DNA of 64,000 nucleotides from Symbiodinium natans. Lineage: Eukaryota > Sar > Dinophyceae > Suessiales > Symbiodiniaceae. The stretch covers positions 240,001 through 304,000 of the forward strand of contig CAJNDS010002131.1 of NCBI GenBank assembly GCA_905221605.1. The letters are read 5' to 3'. The translations under genes were made by a program, and so were the position numbers. Shown in pieces: positions 30,339 to 41,240 of the stretch (position 1 is its first letter; each line of letters begins with the position of its first letter). Below the pieces are notes generated by a model. It did no database searches. It was not told where the DNA came from and saw nothing but the letters and a program-made list of their open reading frames with translations.

Positions 30339-31240
30339 CTCTTCTGGTCCAGACCCCCATTCTGGGCTTGAAAACCTGGGTCTGGGCCAGATCAAGATGA
30401 AGGCTTTGCGGGGCCGGGCAACGCGGTAGCCCCTTCTTCGTCTTTCTCATCTTGAGTGGGGTGGAAGCAGAGAGAGAACGAATACGGGTAGTTGGTTCTA
30501 GGGTGGGTTGGGGATTGGCTCGAACTGGAATGGTTCGAGGGTGGGGTGGGGGAAAACAAAACATGAGGTTAACAAAATACACTTTTGGTTCTGCCTTCGG
30601 TCTGGGGAAAGCAAGCGCGAAGACAAGGGACATGCGACAAAGCCGACGAGCACGAAGGGAGGGGACATACGACAAACCCTAAGAGCGCGAAGGGAAGGGA
30701 CATGCGACGAACGTGTAGATCTTTCATCAAACCATACGAGCACGAAGGGAGGGGACGTACGACAAACCTGTAGACCTCTCATCAAACCCTACGAGCACGA
30801 AGGGAGGGGGACATACGACAAACCCTACGAGCACGAAGGGAGGGGACATACGACAAACCTCTGAAAATAAAACCTCAGTTTCTTAATTCTTGGGATTCTT
30901 TGCAAGCAGACGAAGAGGGACATACGACAAAGCCGACGAGCACGAAGGGAGGCGACATACGACAAAATCTAAGAGCACGAAGGGAGGGGACGTACGACAA
31001 ACCTGCAGACCTCTCATCAAACCCTACGAGCATGAAGGGAGGGACATGCGACAAACTCTACGAGCACGAAGAGAGGGGACATACGACAAACCTCTAGGCC
31101 TCTCATCAAACCCTACGAGCAGGAGCCAACATGAGGCGAGGTCACCGGGGCACTAATTGGAAAGCAACCATGTGGAAGCCAGGCAAACACAACCAACAAG
31201 ACCGCCAAAAATAGGCAGGGTCACCGGGGAAAACGAACAC
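30339..31240. repeat. Satellite block, copy 2
   Basis: Same order of landmarks as copy 1 with offsets of 1,072 bp near the start of the minisatellite and 1,015 bp at its end, so unit number differs between copies. Ends in the same GAGGTCACCGGGG segment. Confidence 0.9.
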
Positions 31241-31800
31241 GAGTATGAGCAGAAAGAGAACGAATACGAGCAGACTGACGTCGAGCAGAGAGAGGACGAA
31301 TACGAGCAGAATGAATACGAGCAGAAAGAGAATGAGTACGAGCAGACTCAGTACGAGCAGAAAGACAACGAAAACGAGCGGACTGAAAACGAGCAGAGAG
31401 AGAACGAATACGTGCTGAAAAAGCACGAATACGAGCAGAAAGAGAACGAACACGAGCAAATGAATATGAGCAGAAAGAGAACGAATACGAGCAGAATGAT
31501 TACGAGCAGAGAGAGAACGAAGACGAGCAGACTGAAATCGAGCAGAGAGAGAGAACGAATACGAACAGAATGAATACGAGAAGAAAAACAACGAAAACGA
31601 GCGGACAGAAATCGAGCAGAGAGAGAACGAATACGAGCAGAATGAATACGAGCAGAACGAGAACGAACACGAGACGAGCAGATCAGAAAAAGAACGAATA
31701 CGAGCAGAATGAATACGAGCAGAAAGAAACGCACACGAACAGAATGGAAACCAAGCAGAATGACAAAGAACACGAGCAGAAAGAACAAATGAGATTGGAG
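31230..31800. repeat. Purine-rich 15-24 bp minisatellite (GAATACGAGCAGAAAGAGAAC)
   Basis: Irregular array of GA(A)TACGAGCAGA and GAGAACGAA words. The plus frame gives ENEYEQ-type repeats (138 codons, 31157-31573), and the minus frames give Leu/Phe/Ser-rich repeats. A short piece of the same array lies at 29322-29385 inside block copy 1. I treat the open frames as by-products of the repeat. Confidence 0.88.
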
Positions 31801-31926
31801 GACAGGGCTTGCTGATGAAAAATGTAAACTTTATATTTCTTAATGTTTTGGGATTCTCTGGGTGGGTGGGTTTTTTTCAAGAGCCCAAACAGCGGCTCTA
31901 CTAGAGATTGCTCGACCCGGAGCTGC

Positions 31927-31965
31927 TGAACCCTAAACCCTAAACCCTAAACCCTAAACCCTAAA
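31927..31965. repeat. Telomere-type tract (CCCTAAA), right border of satellite island
   Basis: Five perfect units. Followed by about 115 bp of unique sequence and a TTTAGGG array at 32081-32174. Confidence 0.95.
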
Positions 31966-32467
31966 CGCACCCGGAGTCAAACTCAGACCACGCGGGCGCA
32001 CGCTCGTGGGAGTGGGAATGTTCACCGACGGCACGTTCACGCTGCTGGGACTTCCCAGGCCTGCAGGGACCCCCAGGATGGTTTAGGGTTTAGGGTTTAG
32101 GGTTTAGGGTTTAGGGTTTAGGGTTTAGGGTTTAGGGTTTAGGGCTTAGGGCTTAGGGTTTAGGGTTTAGGGTTTGACTCTGCAGTAAACCCTTTCTGAA
32201 CCCAGACTCTTGCAAACATCAGCTCCGCTCAAAGCGGAACCCTAAAATAAACCCTTGTGAATACTGGCTACGCACAATCTTGCTAGCCCCCTAGCCCCTC
32301 AACCCTCAGCCCTAAACCCTAAACCCTAAACCCTGTTTCCTACCCCCTTACACTCAAGCCTTCAACCTTCGCTGCGCCGGCGCCGATCGAGGAGTCTTGC
32401 GACGAATGGAACCCCGAACTGCCACCGCCGCTGCCGCTACCAGCGCCTGAGGTTACAGATTTTATCT

Positions 32468-32660
32468 TAGGGTTTAGGGTTTTGGGATGAGGGATGGGGG
32501 TTGGGGTTTAGGGTTTAGGGTTTGGGGTTTGGGGTTTAGGGTTTAGGGTTTAGGGTTTAGGGTTTAGGGTTTAGGGTTTAGGGTTTAGTTTTTAGGGTTT
32601 GGGGTTTGGGGTTTGGGGTTTAGGGTTCAGGGTTTAGGGTTTGGGGTTTGGGGTTTAGGG
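32468..32660. repeat. Telomere-type array with TTTGGGG and TTTAGGG units
   Basis: Alternating blocks of TTTAGGG and TTTGGGG. The facing array at 33290-33512 is CCCTAAA/CCCCAAA/CCCGAAA. Confidence 0.95.
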
Positions 32661-33146
32661 TATTTACACCTCTTAGGTACCCCTCATATACCCTATAAAC
32701 CCAAGGGCCCATAGAGGTAGGGGAGCATGTCGAGTGCCCACGCGACTAACCTTGGAGTTTGACTAGACCCAAGAGTAACCTAGGAATAAACAGGGTGCCC
32801 CTTCGAACCCAAGAGGGCCCAGTGCTTAGGGTTTAGGGCTCGGAAATCAGGTTTTGAAGGGCTTCAAACGGAGCTGAAACCCCAAAAAGCGGTACGAAAA
32901 GCTTCCTTAGGACATGGCCCTAAATTAGAGAACTACTCAGAAAGCGGTTTGAGGTCTAAGGGTTTTGGGGTTTGCGGTGTAGGCTTTTGGGGGGGCGTTT
33001 CGGGCGTAGGGTGTAGGGCTTCTAAGGTTTTGGATCTAATGTTTGGGGGGCTTGGGGGTAGCAATAAACCACTACAAGCTATCAGCCCTTAGCATCCGCA
33101 GCCCTAATCACCAAAAGCCCAAAACCCCTGTTGCTGCAGGCGTGTG

Positions 33147-33290
33147 TCTCACGCCCGGAAATACCACACTGCAGACAGAACGTTTGCGGGCGAAAAACCC
33201 TAAACCCTAAACCCCAAACCCTGAACCCTTTTGCCGCAGGCTTGCCAACATCTCGTGTGCCGGTCAGGATGAAACTCACCCTTGTCTATG
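33147..33290. CDS. Two exon-like segments, strand uncertain
   Basis: On plus, acceptor GTTGCTGCAG| precedes a short frame (ACVSRPEIPHCRQN) and CCTTTTGCCGCAG| precedes LPTSRVPVRMKLTLVYDN. On minus, 33279-33230 reads SFILTGTRDVGKPAAKG after an AG. The gene to the right (H) is on minus, which favours minus for the second segment. Confidence 0.3.
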
Positions 33291-33512
33291 ACAACCCTGA
33301 ACCCTAAACCCGAAACCCTCAACCTCAAACCCCAAACCGTGAATTCCAAACCCTAAACCCTAAACCCTAAACCCTCAACCCCAAACCCTAAACCCCAAAC
33401 CCGAAACCCCGAAACCCGAAACCCTAAACCCTAAACCCCAAACCCCCAACCCCAAACCCCAAACCCCAAACCCTAAACCCCAAACCCTAAACCTAAACCC
33501 TAAACCCTAAAC

Positions 33513-34670
33513 CCTCTCTTGGGCAGCCCGGGGCGCGGTTGGCCACGATCATCGGGTAGCTGTCCAGCAATTGCTGCCGCATCCCGAGCCAGGATGCATC
33601 CAGAAGGTGCGCGAACCTCTTGCTGGGTTTAGGGTTTAGGGTTTGGGGTTTAGGGTTTAGGGCTAGGGTTTAGGGTTTAGGGTTCAGGGTTTAGGGTTTA
33701 GGGTTTAGGGCTTAGGGCCGCTAGACTCGGCTGCCAAGGAGCTCCTCTTGGTCCATTGCACCAAGAGTTCACGGTCCTGGCTGTCCACATCTGAGCCGAG
33801 AACGCTGCGGAAAAAGGCATCAGCAGTTCAAGGGTTTAGGGTTTAGGGTTTAGGGTTTAGGGTTTAGGGTTTAGGGTTTAGGGTTGGATGTTTCCCCTTA
33901 TACTAGCAGTCCTTAATAGGGATTAGAATAGGGGGTACTAGAATCCCTATTATGGACTGTTAGCATATGGGGGAACATCCCAAGTTTAGGGTTTAGGGCC
34001 TAGGGATGAGGGTCGAGGGTTGAGGTTAGTTAATCTGGGCTTTGAAGCAGCCCCCCCCCCCCCTTCCCCCCCCAGAAACAAAAGTGTATGCTTCGTTGGG
34101 CTCTTTGTAATAGACTAAGAACCCAGAGACCAAGCCTCAAAAAATATAAACAATAAAATACATGTACATATATATATATATATACAGTATACATATGTAG
34201 ACACATATATAGGTAGATAAATACATAACAAAAAAAGGAACAAGTCTCCGACCAACTGCTACTGGCGCTTGTGGAGGGGGGGAGCGTCAGACCTGCCATA
34301 GAAACCTAAGCCCTGCCTCGATATGAGGCCGGTGTGTTTTCACGACTCGGACTCGGACGGATGACCCTAAGCCATACACCCCAGAAGCACTAAGGGGTGC
34401 TAGGAGGGATCCCTAAGGGGGTGTTTAGGGCCTCAACCGTAAGCTTCAACGCTCATCACCCCGAACACTAGGATTTCGAGTTTCGCGGTTCTTGTCTGCC
34501 TTTGTGTGTTTTGCCTTAGGGCTCGGGGTTTAGGGTTTCGGGCTTAGGGCTCAGGGATGTAGTTTTGCAATTCCAAACTCAGATGAGGGAATGTGGAAAT
34601 GGCAATCTCACCTCGCCAGTCTCCCCGCTGCTCTCTTGGGCCAGAACCTCACAGGAGGCTGCTGTGTAGC
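33513..34670 (-). CDS. Gene H: minus-strand exons of an unknown protein
   Basis: Exons 33804-33727 and 33622-33513 join in frame: acceptor CCTTTTTCCGCAG| (strong), donor GA|GTCTAG, acceptor CCCAG|, donor G|GTTTAGGG. The joined sequence includes DVDSQDRELLVQWTKRSSLA and DASWLGMRQQLLDSYPMIVA. A further upstream exon 34670-34612 has acceptor CCCAG| and a consensus donor GGCGAG|GTGAGA and reads YTAASCEVLAQESSGETGE, but its phase requires another exon between. No family recognised. The exon at 33622-33513 is flanked by CCCTAAA left and TTTAGGG right. Confidence 0.6.
33835..33885. repeat. Telomere-type tract (TTTAGGG)
   Basis: Seven perfect units between the gene H exon and a family B element. Confidence 0.95.
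33884..33983. mobile_element. Short inverted-repeat element, family B, full copy
   Basis: Left TTGGATGTTTCCCCTTATAC and right GTTAGCATATGGGGGAACATCCCAA-like end are inverted (about 40 bp each). The centre is TAGGGATTAGAATAGGGGGT. Inserted within a TTTAGGG tract. Confidence 0.85.
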
Positions 34671-34705
34671 CTGGGGATTTATGTGGGTTTAAGAGGGTTC
34701 ATCTG

Positions 34706-34854
34706 ACTTAGGGTTTAGGGTTTAGGGTTTAGGGTTAGGGTTTAGGGTTTAGGGTTAGGGTCTAGGGTTTAGGGTTTAGGGTTTAGGGTTTAGGGTTTAG
34801 GGTTTAGGGTTCAGGGTTCAGGGTTCAGGGTTCAGGGTTCAGGGTTCGGGTGGG
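34706..34854. repeat. Telomere-type array (TTTAGGG, TTAGGG and TTCAGGG units)
   Basis: About 20 units including a block of six TTCAGGG and two 6-bp TTAGGG units. Confidence 0.95.
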
Positions 34855-34935
34855 TTTAGGGCTAGGGTTTAGGAAGGCTTATCTGATTTAGGGCTTATAG
34901 GCATAGGGTTTGCACGATATGTAGGTGTAGTTGTG

Positions 34936-34962
34936 TCTCTCTCTCTCTCTCTCTCTCTCTCT
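34936..34962. repeat. (CT)n microsatellite
   Basis: TCTCTCTCTCTCTCTCTCTCTCTCT. Confidence 0.95.
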
Positions 34963-34998
34963 GACAGGTGTAGTTGTGTAGTAGGCTGCATTTTCTTG

Positions 34999-35157
34999 CC
35001 CGAAACCTCGTCCATTGTAGGTTCCCTAAGCAATGTAGCCCCCACATGCAGGGCCGCAGAGGAGCACGCGAATCTCGACAGGCAAATCCCAGACATTCAG
35101 CGGGCACTAGGCCACTCGATTCTCAAGAAGTGGCCACCTAGATCCCATAGTAGCTAG
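34999..35157. CDS. Exon-like segment, strand uncertain
   Basis: Plus: acceptor CCACATGCAG| then HANLDRQIPDIQRALGHSIL and a stop TAG at 35155-35157. Minus: ATG at about 35096 preceded by an in-frame TGA, reading SRFACSSAALHVGATLLREP with donor GAG|GTTTCG, which would make a first exon on the strand of gene H. Both are well-formed. Confidence 0.4.
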
Positions 35158-35643
35158 GGGTTGTACCTTGGACCTTTAGGTTGTACCCTAAACCCTAAAC
35201 CCTAAACCCTAAACCCTAAACCCTAAACCCCAAACCCTAAACCCGAAGCAGTCTAGGGGCCACATTAGGAGTATATTGAGGGGAACCTTAGGGGCACAGT
35301 CGTCGGGGTATGAGCCTGAACCCCTTGATAGTAACCTTCGGAATGACAAGGGCACTTGGATGTCAAAAATGGGTCTCTGAAGGGAACCTAACCCTAAACC
35401 CTAAACCCTATAGCCCCTAAGAAAGGATGCGGGCCCACTGTACGGGGGGTCCGAAGCCCGAAGCCCTCAACACCCGGATCCTCTGGGACGTTGGAGAAGT
35501 TCGCCCCTGCTCTGTTGCCGCACTTTTGCTGGCCCCAAACCCTTGCCAAACGCCAGAAAAAATCCTAAAAGCAACCTAAACCCTCAACCCTCAACCCCAA
35601 ACCCTACACCCCAAACCCTAACCCTAAACCCTAAACCCTCAAC

Positions 35644-35721
35644 GCACGCCCGCCTCGTGCAGGGACGGTCCCAGCACCACCGGCTGCGCGGATGCCTCGA
35701 CGAGGACCGGCTCGGAAACGC
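35644..35721 (-). CDS. Well-formed exon (25 codons), unknown protein
   Basis: Acceptor GTGCTCAG|, two leading bases, VSEPVLVEASAQPVVLGPSL then HEAGV, donor GTGC|GTTGAG. Very high GC at third positions. Flanked by CCCTAAA left and TTTAGGG right. Plus is also open (ending CLDEDRLGNA and a stop). Confidence 0.48.
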
Positions 35722-35763
35722 CTGAGCACCGACCCCTTTTCGCGTCTTGGGCTTAGGATGGTA

Positions 35764-35918
35764 GGGTTTAGGGTTTAGGGTTTAGGGTTTAGGGTTTAGG
35801 GTTTAAGGTTTAGGGTTTTGGCTTTAGGCTATAGGCTTTAGGCTTTAGGCTTTAGGGTTTACGGTTTAGGGTTTAGGGTTGAGGGTTGAGGGTTTAGGGT
35901 TTAGGGTTTAGGGTTTAG
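35764..35918. repeat. Telomere-type array (TTTAGGG, TTTAGGC)
   Basis: About 20 units with a TTTAGGC block in the middle. Confidence 0.95.
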
Positions 35919-36187
35919 CAGTCGCCAACCCGAAATCCGAAAGCCCCTTTCGCATCCCTGAAGCACCTAAAAGCCCTGAAACCCCTGAAGCTCTGAAGCC
36001 CCGTTGCAACTGGCTTGCCACCACTCTGCCAGAATTCTTGTTGCTCAGGCTCCGAAGGGCCTTTTTCGGAGTGTAGGGTTTTGGGTTTAGGCTAGGGTGC
36101 CCGCAACCTTGCGTGGAGCAAGCTCTCAAAGAACCCTCTAGCGGGCTTTATCACAACAGCCTACCGCAAGAATACTGGCTAAGGATA

Positions 36188-36367
36188 CCCTAAACCCTAA
36201 ACCTAAACCCGAAACCCTAAACCCGAAACCCCAAAACCCCAAAACCCCAAACCCCAAACCCCAAACCCTAAACTGCAAACCCTAAACCCTAAACCCTAAA
36301 CCCTAAACCCTAAACCCTAAACCCTAAACCCTAAACCCTAAACTGCAAACCCTAAACCCTAAACCCC
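36188..36367. repeat. Telomere-type array (CCCTAAA, CCCCAAA, CCCGAAA)
   Basis: About 25 units; a run of perfect CCCTAAA at 36278-36342 follows a CCCCAAA block. Two copies of an ACTGCAAACCC interruption. Confidence 0.95.
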
Positions 36368-36383
36368 CCGGTTTGGCATTCAG

Positions 36384-36441
36384 GATGGGCCTGTTGAACT
36401 GCCAACCTTACAGCTTAGAGAAGGCTTTCGGGAGCTCGAGG
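36384..36441 (+). CDS. Well-formed exon, unknown protein
   Basis: Acceptor TTTGGCATTCAG|, reading DGPVELPTLQLREGFRELE, donor GAGG|GTGCCA. CCCTAAA array on the left, TTTAGGG array on the right. Confidence 0.5.
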
Positions 36442-36674
36442 GTGCCAGGGGAGGTTGTTTAGGGTTTAGGGTTTAAGGGTTTAGGGTTTGGGGTTTGGGG
36501 TTTGGGGTTTAGGGCTTGGGGTTTAGGGCTTAGGGCTTAGGGTTTAGGGTTTAGGGTTTAGGGTTTAGGGATTGGGGTTTGGGGTTTGGGGTTTAGGGTT
36601 TAGGGTTTAGGGATTGGGGTTTGGGGTTTGGGGTTTAGGGTTTGGGGTTGGGGAGGAGGGGGCGAGGGCGGGAG

Positions 36675-36720
36675 GACGTTGAATTTCGGCGCCCTGGAGC
36701 GGAAGCACCCTGAAGCCTCG
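36675..36720 (+). CDS. Short exon candidate between two TTTAGGG arrays
   Basis: GGGAG| then TLNFGALERKHPEAS and a GTTTAGGG donor, or in another frame DVEFRRPGAEAP and a stop. Follows exon 36384-36441 on the same strand. Confidence 0.35.
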
Positions 36721-36973
36721 GTTTAGGGTTTAGGGTTTAGGGTTTAGGGTTTAGGGTTTAGGGTTTAGGGTTTAGGGCTCAGGGTTAGGCCTTTCCCTCA
36801 ACGACTTCAAAAAGAGCTTCAAAGCCGGGCTGTGTATTGGATACCCCGAAACCCTAAACCCTAGACTGTAAACCCTAAACCCGAAACCCTAAACCCCAAC
36901 CCCCCCCCCCCCCGCCCCCGCCTTGGACGGTACAGGGCACTCGAAGAGCCTTTCGCAGGAGCTGGTCGAAGCC

Positions 36974-37265
36974 TTCCGGGTTTTTAAAGGGTTGCGAGTT
37001 TAGGGTGTTAGGGTTTTGTTGGGTTTTTTTGGGTTTTAGGTTTTAGGGCTTTAGGGTTTAGGGGTTTAGGGTTTTAGGGTTTTAAGGGCTGAGAGTTTAG
37101 GGCTGAGGGTTTTGGGGTTTTTTGGGTTTTAGGTTTTAGGGCTTTTGGGTTTAGGGGCTTAGGGGTTTAGGGTTTAAGGGTTTTAGGGGTTTTAGGGTTC
37201 TAGGTTTTAGGGCGTTAGGCTTTAGGCTTTAGGGGTTGGGGTTTGGGGATTAGGGTTTAGGGTTT
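36974..37265. repeat. Degenerate TTTTAGGG/TTTAGGGG-type array
   Basis: GGGTTTTAGGG-like units with variable T and G numbers. Probably an old array. Confidence 0.85.
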
Positions 37266-38284
37266 CGCGAGCAGGCTGGGCGTCGTGTTTGTCGCCGATG
37301 CTCGCTGCTTTTTTGGCCGAAAGTGTCCCTTAAGAACTCAGAGCCTCATGTATCGAAAACCTTGCAATGAACTTACTTCTCCAACTATTGACCAAGTAAG
37401 CTGCATGGCTGGTATCACAACAGCCTGAGACAAGGAGGCTTGAGGCTCTTGAGGTTTAGGGTTTAGGGTTTAGGGTTTGGGGTTTGGGGTTTAGGGTTTA
37501 GGGTTTAGGGTTCAGGGTTTAGGGTGGAGACCAAAGAGGCAGAGACCTCTCCCCCCGAAGCGATGCCCCTCCGAAGCCGGCAGCCCCAAGACACGAAGCC
37601 CACCTCATGAAGCGAGCCGTGGCTTATGAAGTTTTCGGGGGTTTGAGGGGTTTAGGGTTTAAGGTTTCGGGTTTCGGGTGCTAGCGATATCACCAGCAAG
37701 CAGGATGTCTAGATAGGAAATCCTCAACATAATCCTTGGGCATACCCTTAAAAGAAATCCGGGGGGGGGGGGGGGGGCATGGCAAAATGCTTCCTTATGT
37801 TCTCCGTTTACAGGTTAACCCGTATGGGCTTGCAGAATGTTGAATCATTCTTGGAACAGTATACAGCGCTGTTCTGAACCTTTAAGGGCTTAGGGTTGGG
37901 ATGCTCCCCCCCTCACACACTTACTGGCCCAAAACCCAAGGAAATAAAAGTTGAAACTTTCAGAATAAACTACCCTTATAAGAAGCCCAAAAGTTGAAAA
38001 GTTGGGTTTGGGGTTTAGGGTTTAGGATTTAGGGTTTAGGGTTTAGGGTTTAGGGTTTAGGGTTTAGGGTTTTGAGCCAGTAAGTACAAACTGAATAGGG
38101 AGTACAAGAGGGGGTAGTCGCGATTCAGGACTGTTAGCAGAAGAGGGAGCATCCCCAAGGTGTGGGGTTGAGGGTTTAGGGTTTAGGGTTTAGGGCTAGG
38201 GCTAGGGTTTAGGGTTTAGGGTTTCGGGGCTGGCGTGAGCCTCGCGGCCCCCGGCCTCTCCGAGCGCAGAGGTCCTGGCGGACG

Positions 38285-38595
38285 TGGGCTTGCGAGTTTG
38301 GGGTTTTGGGGGTTTGGGGGTTTGGGGGTTTGGGTTTTTTAGGGTTTAAGGTTTAAGGGGTTAGGGGTTTAAGGTCTAGGGTTTAGGGTTTAGGGTCTAG
38401 GGGTTTAGGGTTTAGGGGTTTAGGGGTTTAGGGGTTTAGGGGTTTAGGGGTTTAGGGGTTTAGGGTTTAGGGTTTATTTTAGGGGTTTAGGGGTTTAGGG
38501 GTTTAGGGGGGGGTTTAGGGGTTTAGGGTTTAGGGTTTAGGGGTTTAGGGGCTTAGGGTTTAGGGTTTAGGTTTAGGGTTTAGGGTTTAGGGTTC
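38285..38595. repeat. Variant telomere-type array dominated by TTTAGGGG
   Basis: About 30 units. Long runs of the 8-mer TTTAGGGG (38395-38540) between TTTGGGGG and TTTAGGG blocks. Confidence 0.95.
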
Positions 38596-38683
38596 AAGCG
38601 AGAAATCCTCACAACCCGATGTTGGAGACAAGCTTCCCTTGCTGCGGGGATTGGGTGTTGCTTATGCTGGGTTTGGGGCTCAC

Positions 38684-38789
38684 GATGTGCAGGTAAAGGT
38701 GGGGGCTGAGTTCTTGGGGCCTGTGGCGGAGGCGACAACCCAGGAGCGCGCGAACTGAGCTTGAAGGGCTTTCGCTCAGGATCTCGGAC
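38684..38789 (-). CDS. Well-formed exon (35 codons), unknown protein
   Basis: Minus strand, acceptor GGGTTTTAG|, one leading base, SSSVRALLGCRLRHRPQELS then PHLYLHI, consensus donor ATC|GTGAGC. It lies between a TTTAGGG-type array and a CCCTAAA array (38879-38958). Confidence 0.52.
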
Positions 38790-38878
38790 CTAAAACCCTT
38801 TCTTATAGTAGCCTTTAGTAAGGGCAACCTTCTTTTGGGGTTGCTTACTTTATCAGGGAACCTTGAACCTCACCTCAA

Positions 38879-38958
38879 ACCCTAAACCCTAAACCCTAAA
38901 CCCTAAACCCTAAACCCTAAACCCTAAACCCTAAACCCTAAACCCTAAACCCTAAACC
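38879..38958. repeat. Telomere-type tract (CCCTAAA)
   Basis: Eleven perfect units. Confidence 0.95.
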
Positions 38959-39150
38959 GGGGCTACCAAGCTTCTCTTTTGCCAAAGGACTGCTAAGGCT
39001 CGGGGCCTGGGATGCAAAGGAGCCAAGGCACCCTTAGCCCTACAGTACCGGGAACAGCGTTGAAAGAACCAAGCCTGCACGCCTTTGTCTCAAACCTGGG
39101 TTTAGGGTTTAGGGTTTAGGGTTTAGGGTTTAGGGTTTAGGGTTGTACTT

Positions 39151-39300
39151 ATGACCATATTTCGGAGACTTATAACCCTACTTAAAGCTACCCATGAACT
39201 GTTGGGGTCTCGAGCCGTGTGGAATTCGGAGACTCCGCCCTCCACATGCTTGCTCTCCCAAAGGCTCCTAAAATTCAGGAATGGCTTGCTCGTGTGGGGG
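39151..39300. CDS. Exon-like segment, strand uncertain
   Basis: Plus open frame of 60 codons (LKATHELLGSRAVWNSETPP). Minus has acceptor CCTGAATTTTAG| followed by an open frame GRASMWRAESPNSTRLETPT to a stop. Confidence 0.28.
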
Positions 39301-39528
39301 TTGAGGGTTTCGGGTTTAGGGTTTAGGGTTTAGGGAGACTTTGGGTTCCAACTAGAAGGAAGACTCCCGAAATCATGTTCGGGGGCATTTTCAACTCCTT
39401 TAGGAGCCCCGGTAGAGTTGAAGGGATAATATACCTATACTCCTCTTAGAACCTGCCTGAATAAAAATAACATTATTAATGTCCTCTTGGGTTTTGTATG
39501 AACAAAAACTTCCAAAGGGGGATATAGA

Positions 39529-39681
<153 letters not shown>

Positions 39682-40027
39682 TAGTTACTTGCTTAAGAGC
39701 AGGGGCCATGCCTCGCACTCGGGAAAGCAGCCGCGGTTCTTGGCTACCTTGGCTCAGCTCGCATCCAAAGTGTCTACGGTTTTTAGGGGGTGCAGGGTTT
39801 AGGGTTTAGGGTTTAGGGTTTAGGGTCTAGGACTTAGGGTTTATAGGGCTTAGGGTACCTACAGCTTCTCAGCATGTACCGGAGATTCCCAGTTAGAGGG
39901 TCTGGAGCTCAAAGGTTGGAGTCTTTCTCGGCCACTGTGGCAGTCCCCTTAGAGGAGTCCCAAGAAGCCCCCCCCTGGAGGACTTGAGTTTAGGGTTTAG
40001 GGTTTTTTTGCCACCCGTCTAGCAAAG

Positions 40028-40139
40028 CTCCACGGGGCAACTGAAGAGGGGATACTGTGTACAACCTTCAGAGCCCAATTGACGAAATCACTAGGTCCCA
40101 CACCAGCCCAAGCCCTCCTACTCGAGAAGAAGCACAGAC
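40028..40139 (+). CDS. Well-formed exon (37 codons), unknown protein
   Basis: Acceptor CTAGCAAAG|, reading TEEGILCTTFRAQLTKSLGP and AQALLLEKKHR, donor AC|GTTGAG. Directly preceded by a GGGTTTTTTTGCCACCCG module that recurs at 43109-43130. Confidence 0.52.
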
Positions 40140-40302
40140 GTTGAGGGTTTAGGGTTTAGGGTGTGTTCGGGTGTGCCAGCGTGCGTACTATTGTCGGCGG
40201 GCGCGTGCGGGCGGACGTGCGCGGGCGGACGGTCGGGCGCAGCCAAAAAACACACACAAGCACCCCACATTCAGGGCGCTTAGCAACCAATTAGAAGTGT
40301 GG

Positions 40303-40410
40303 TTACAACCCACTTGTAAGCCCCTTAAGTACCCTAATAGCGTTATATCTAGTTGGGTTGCAAGTACGGTTATAGTAGAGTTACTAAGTACCCTGAAGCT
40401 CCAGGTGTAA
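40303..40410. mobile_element. Short inverted-repeat element, family C
   Basis: Contains TAAGCCCCTTAAGTACCCTA and AAGTACGGTTATAGTAGAGTT as in 41736-41948. Left end diverged, right end ACCCTGAAGCTCCAGGTG. Confidence 0.6.
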
Positions 40411-40577
40411 ACCCAAGCCATCACCCAAGCCATCATGAAGCCTCAGCCCTGTTGACGAAACCCTGAGCCCTTGGAACCAAGACTCTGGTCCTCATCAAAC
40501 CGCAGCTCGACCCTAAACCCTAAACCCCAAACCACAAACCCTAAACCCTAAACCATTTTGTGAGCAACGGACTTTGG

Positions 40578-40720
40578 AGCCCTAAACCCTAAACCCTAAA
40601 CCCTAAACCCTAAACCCTAAACCCTAAACCCTAAACCCTAAACCCACCCTAAACCCTAAACCCTAAACCCTAAACCCTAAACCCAAAACCCTAAACCCTA
40701 ACCCTAAACCCTAAACCCTA
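40578..40720. repeat. Telomere-type array (CCCTAAA)
   Basis: About 19 units with a single ACCCACCCT break. Confidence 0.95.
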
Positions 40721-40810
40721 GATGTCGCGTCGGGGTGCAAAGGCCAGGCACAACGCTACGGCCGCGGCCTGATCTGAGGCGGCCTCCTCGGCTTTGTCTT
40801 AGGTCAGTCA

Positions 40811-40994
40811 AGTTTAGGGTTTAGGGTTTAGGGTTTAGGGTTTAGGGTTTAGGGTTTAGGGTTTAGGGTTTAGGGTTTAGGGTTCAGGGTTCAGGGTTCA
40901 GGGTTCAGGGTTTAGGGTTTAGGGTTTAGGGTTTAGGGTTTAGGGTTTAGGGTTTAGGGTTTAGGGTTTAGGGTTTAGGGTTTAGGGTTGAGGG
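40811..40994. repeat. Telomere-type array (TTTAGGG)
   Basis: About 26 units, among the longest uninterrupted runs; includes a block of four TTCAGGG. The GC-rich unique 90 bp between this and the facing CCCTAAA array (40721-40810) may hold an exon, but I could not choose a frame. Confidence 0.95.
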
Positions 40995-41059
40995 AACTCA
41001 ACAGTACCCATATGAACCTCCAAGTAGGGTCTAGGGTAGCAGGGTCTGGGGTTTGGCTT

Positions 41060-41175
41060 TTCTGGTTTTGAGTAGGGAATGAGGGACCTAGGCGCCATGT
41101 AACCTGGTATATTGCTTTCTAAGGGATTCTGTAAGGTACCGAGTTCTCTCATTCCTACCAAGAACCGGTGTTGGA
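41060..41175. mobile_element. Short inverted-repeat element, family G
   Basis: Left TGGTTTTGAGTAGGGAATGA, right TTCTCTCATTCCTACCAAGA. Relatives at 51027-51185 and 54628-54742. Confidence 0.7.
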
Positions 41176-41240
41176 GGTGAGGGGGTTGGGGTTTAGGGTC
41201 TGGGGGGGGGGGGGGAGGCGCGCGGTTCACGAGTTGCGAG

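Noticed and set aside
30127-30675. Minus frame of 182 codons (Gly/Val and Arg-rich)
   Set aside because: Crosses poly-C, CACCC repeat and minisatellite landmarks. The composition comes from the repeats.
31142-31788. Minus frames rich in Leu, Phe, Val and Ser (149 and 146 codons) that resemble membrane proteins
   Set aside because: These are the antisense of the purine-rich GAATACGAGCAG array, so the apparent hydrophobicity is a codon artefact.
34869-35107. Arg/Glu-rich frame ending RERERERE
   Set aside because: The charged tail is the (CT)n microsatellite. Only the part outside it was considered as an exon.
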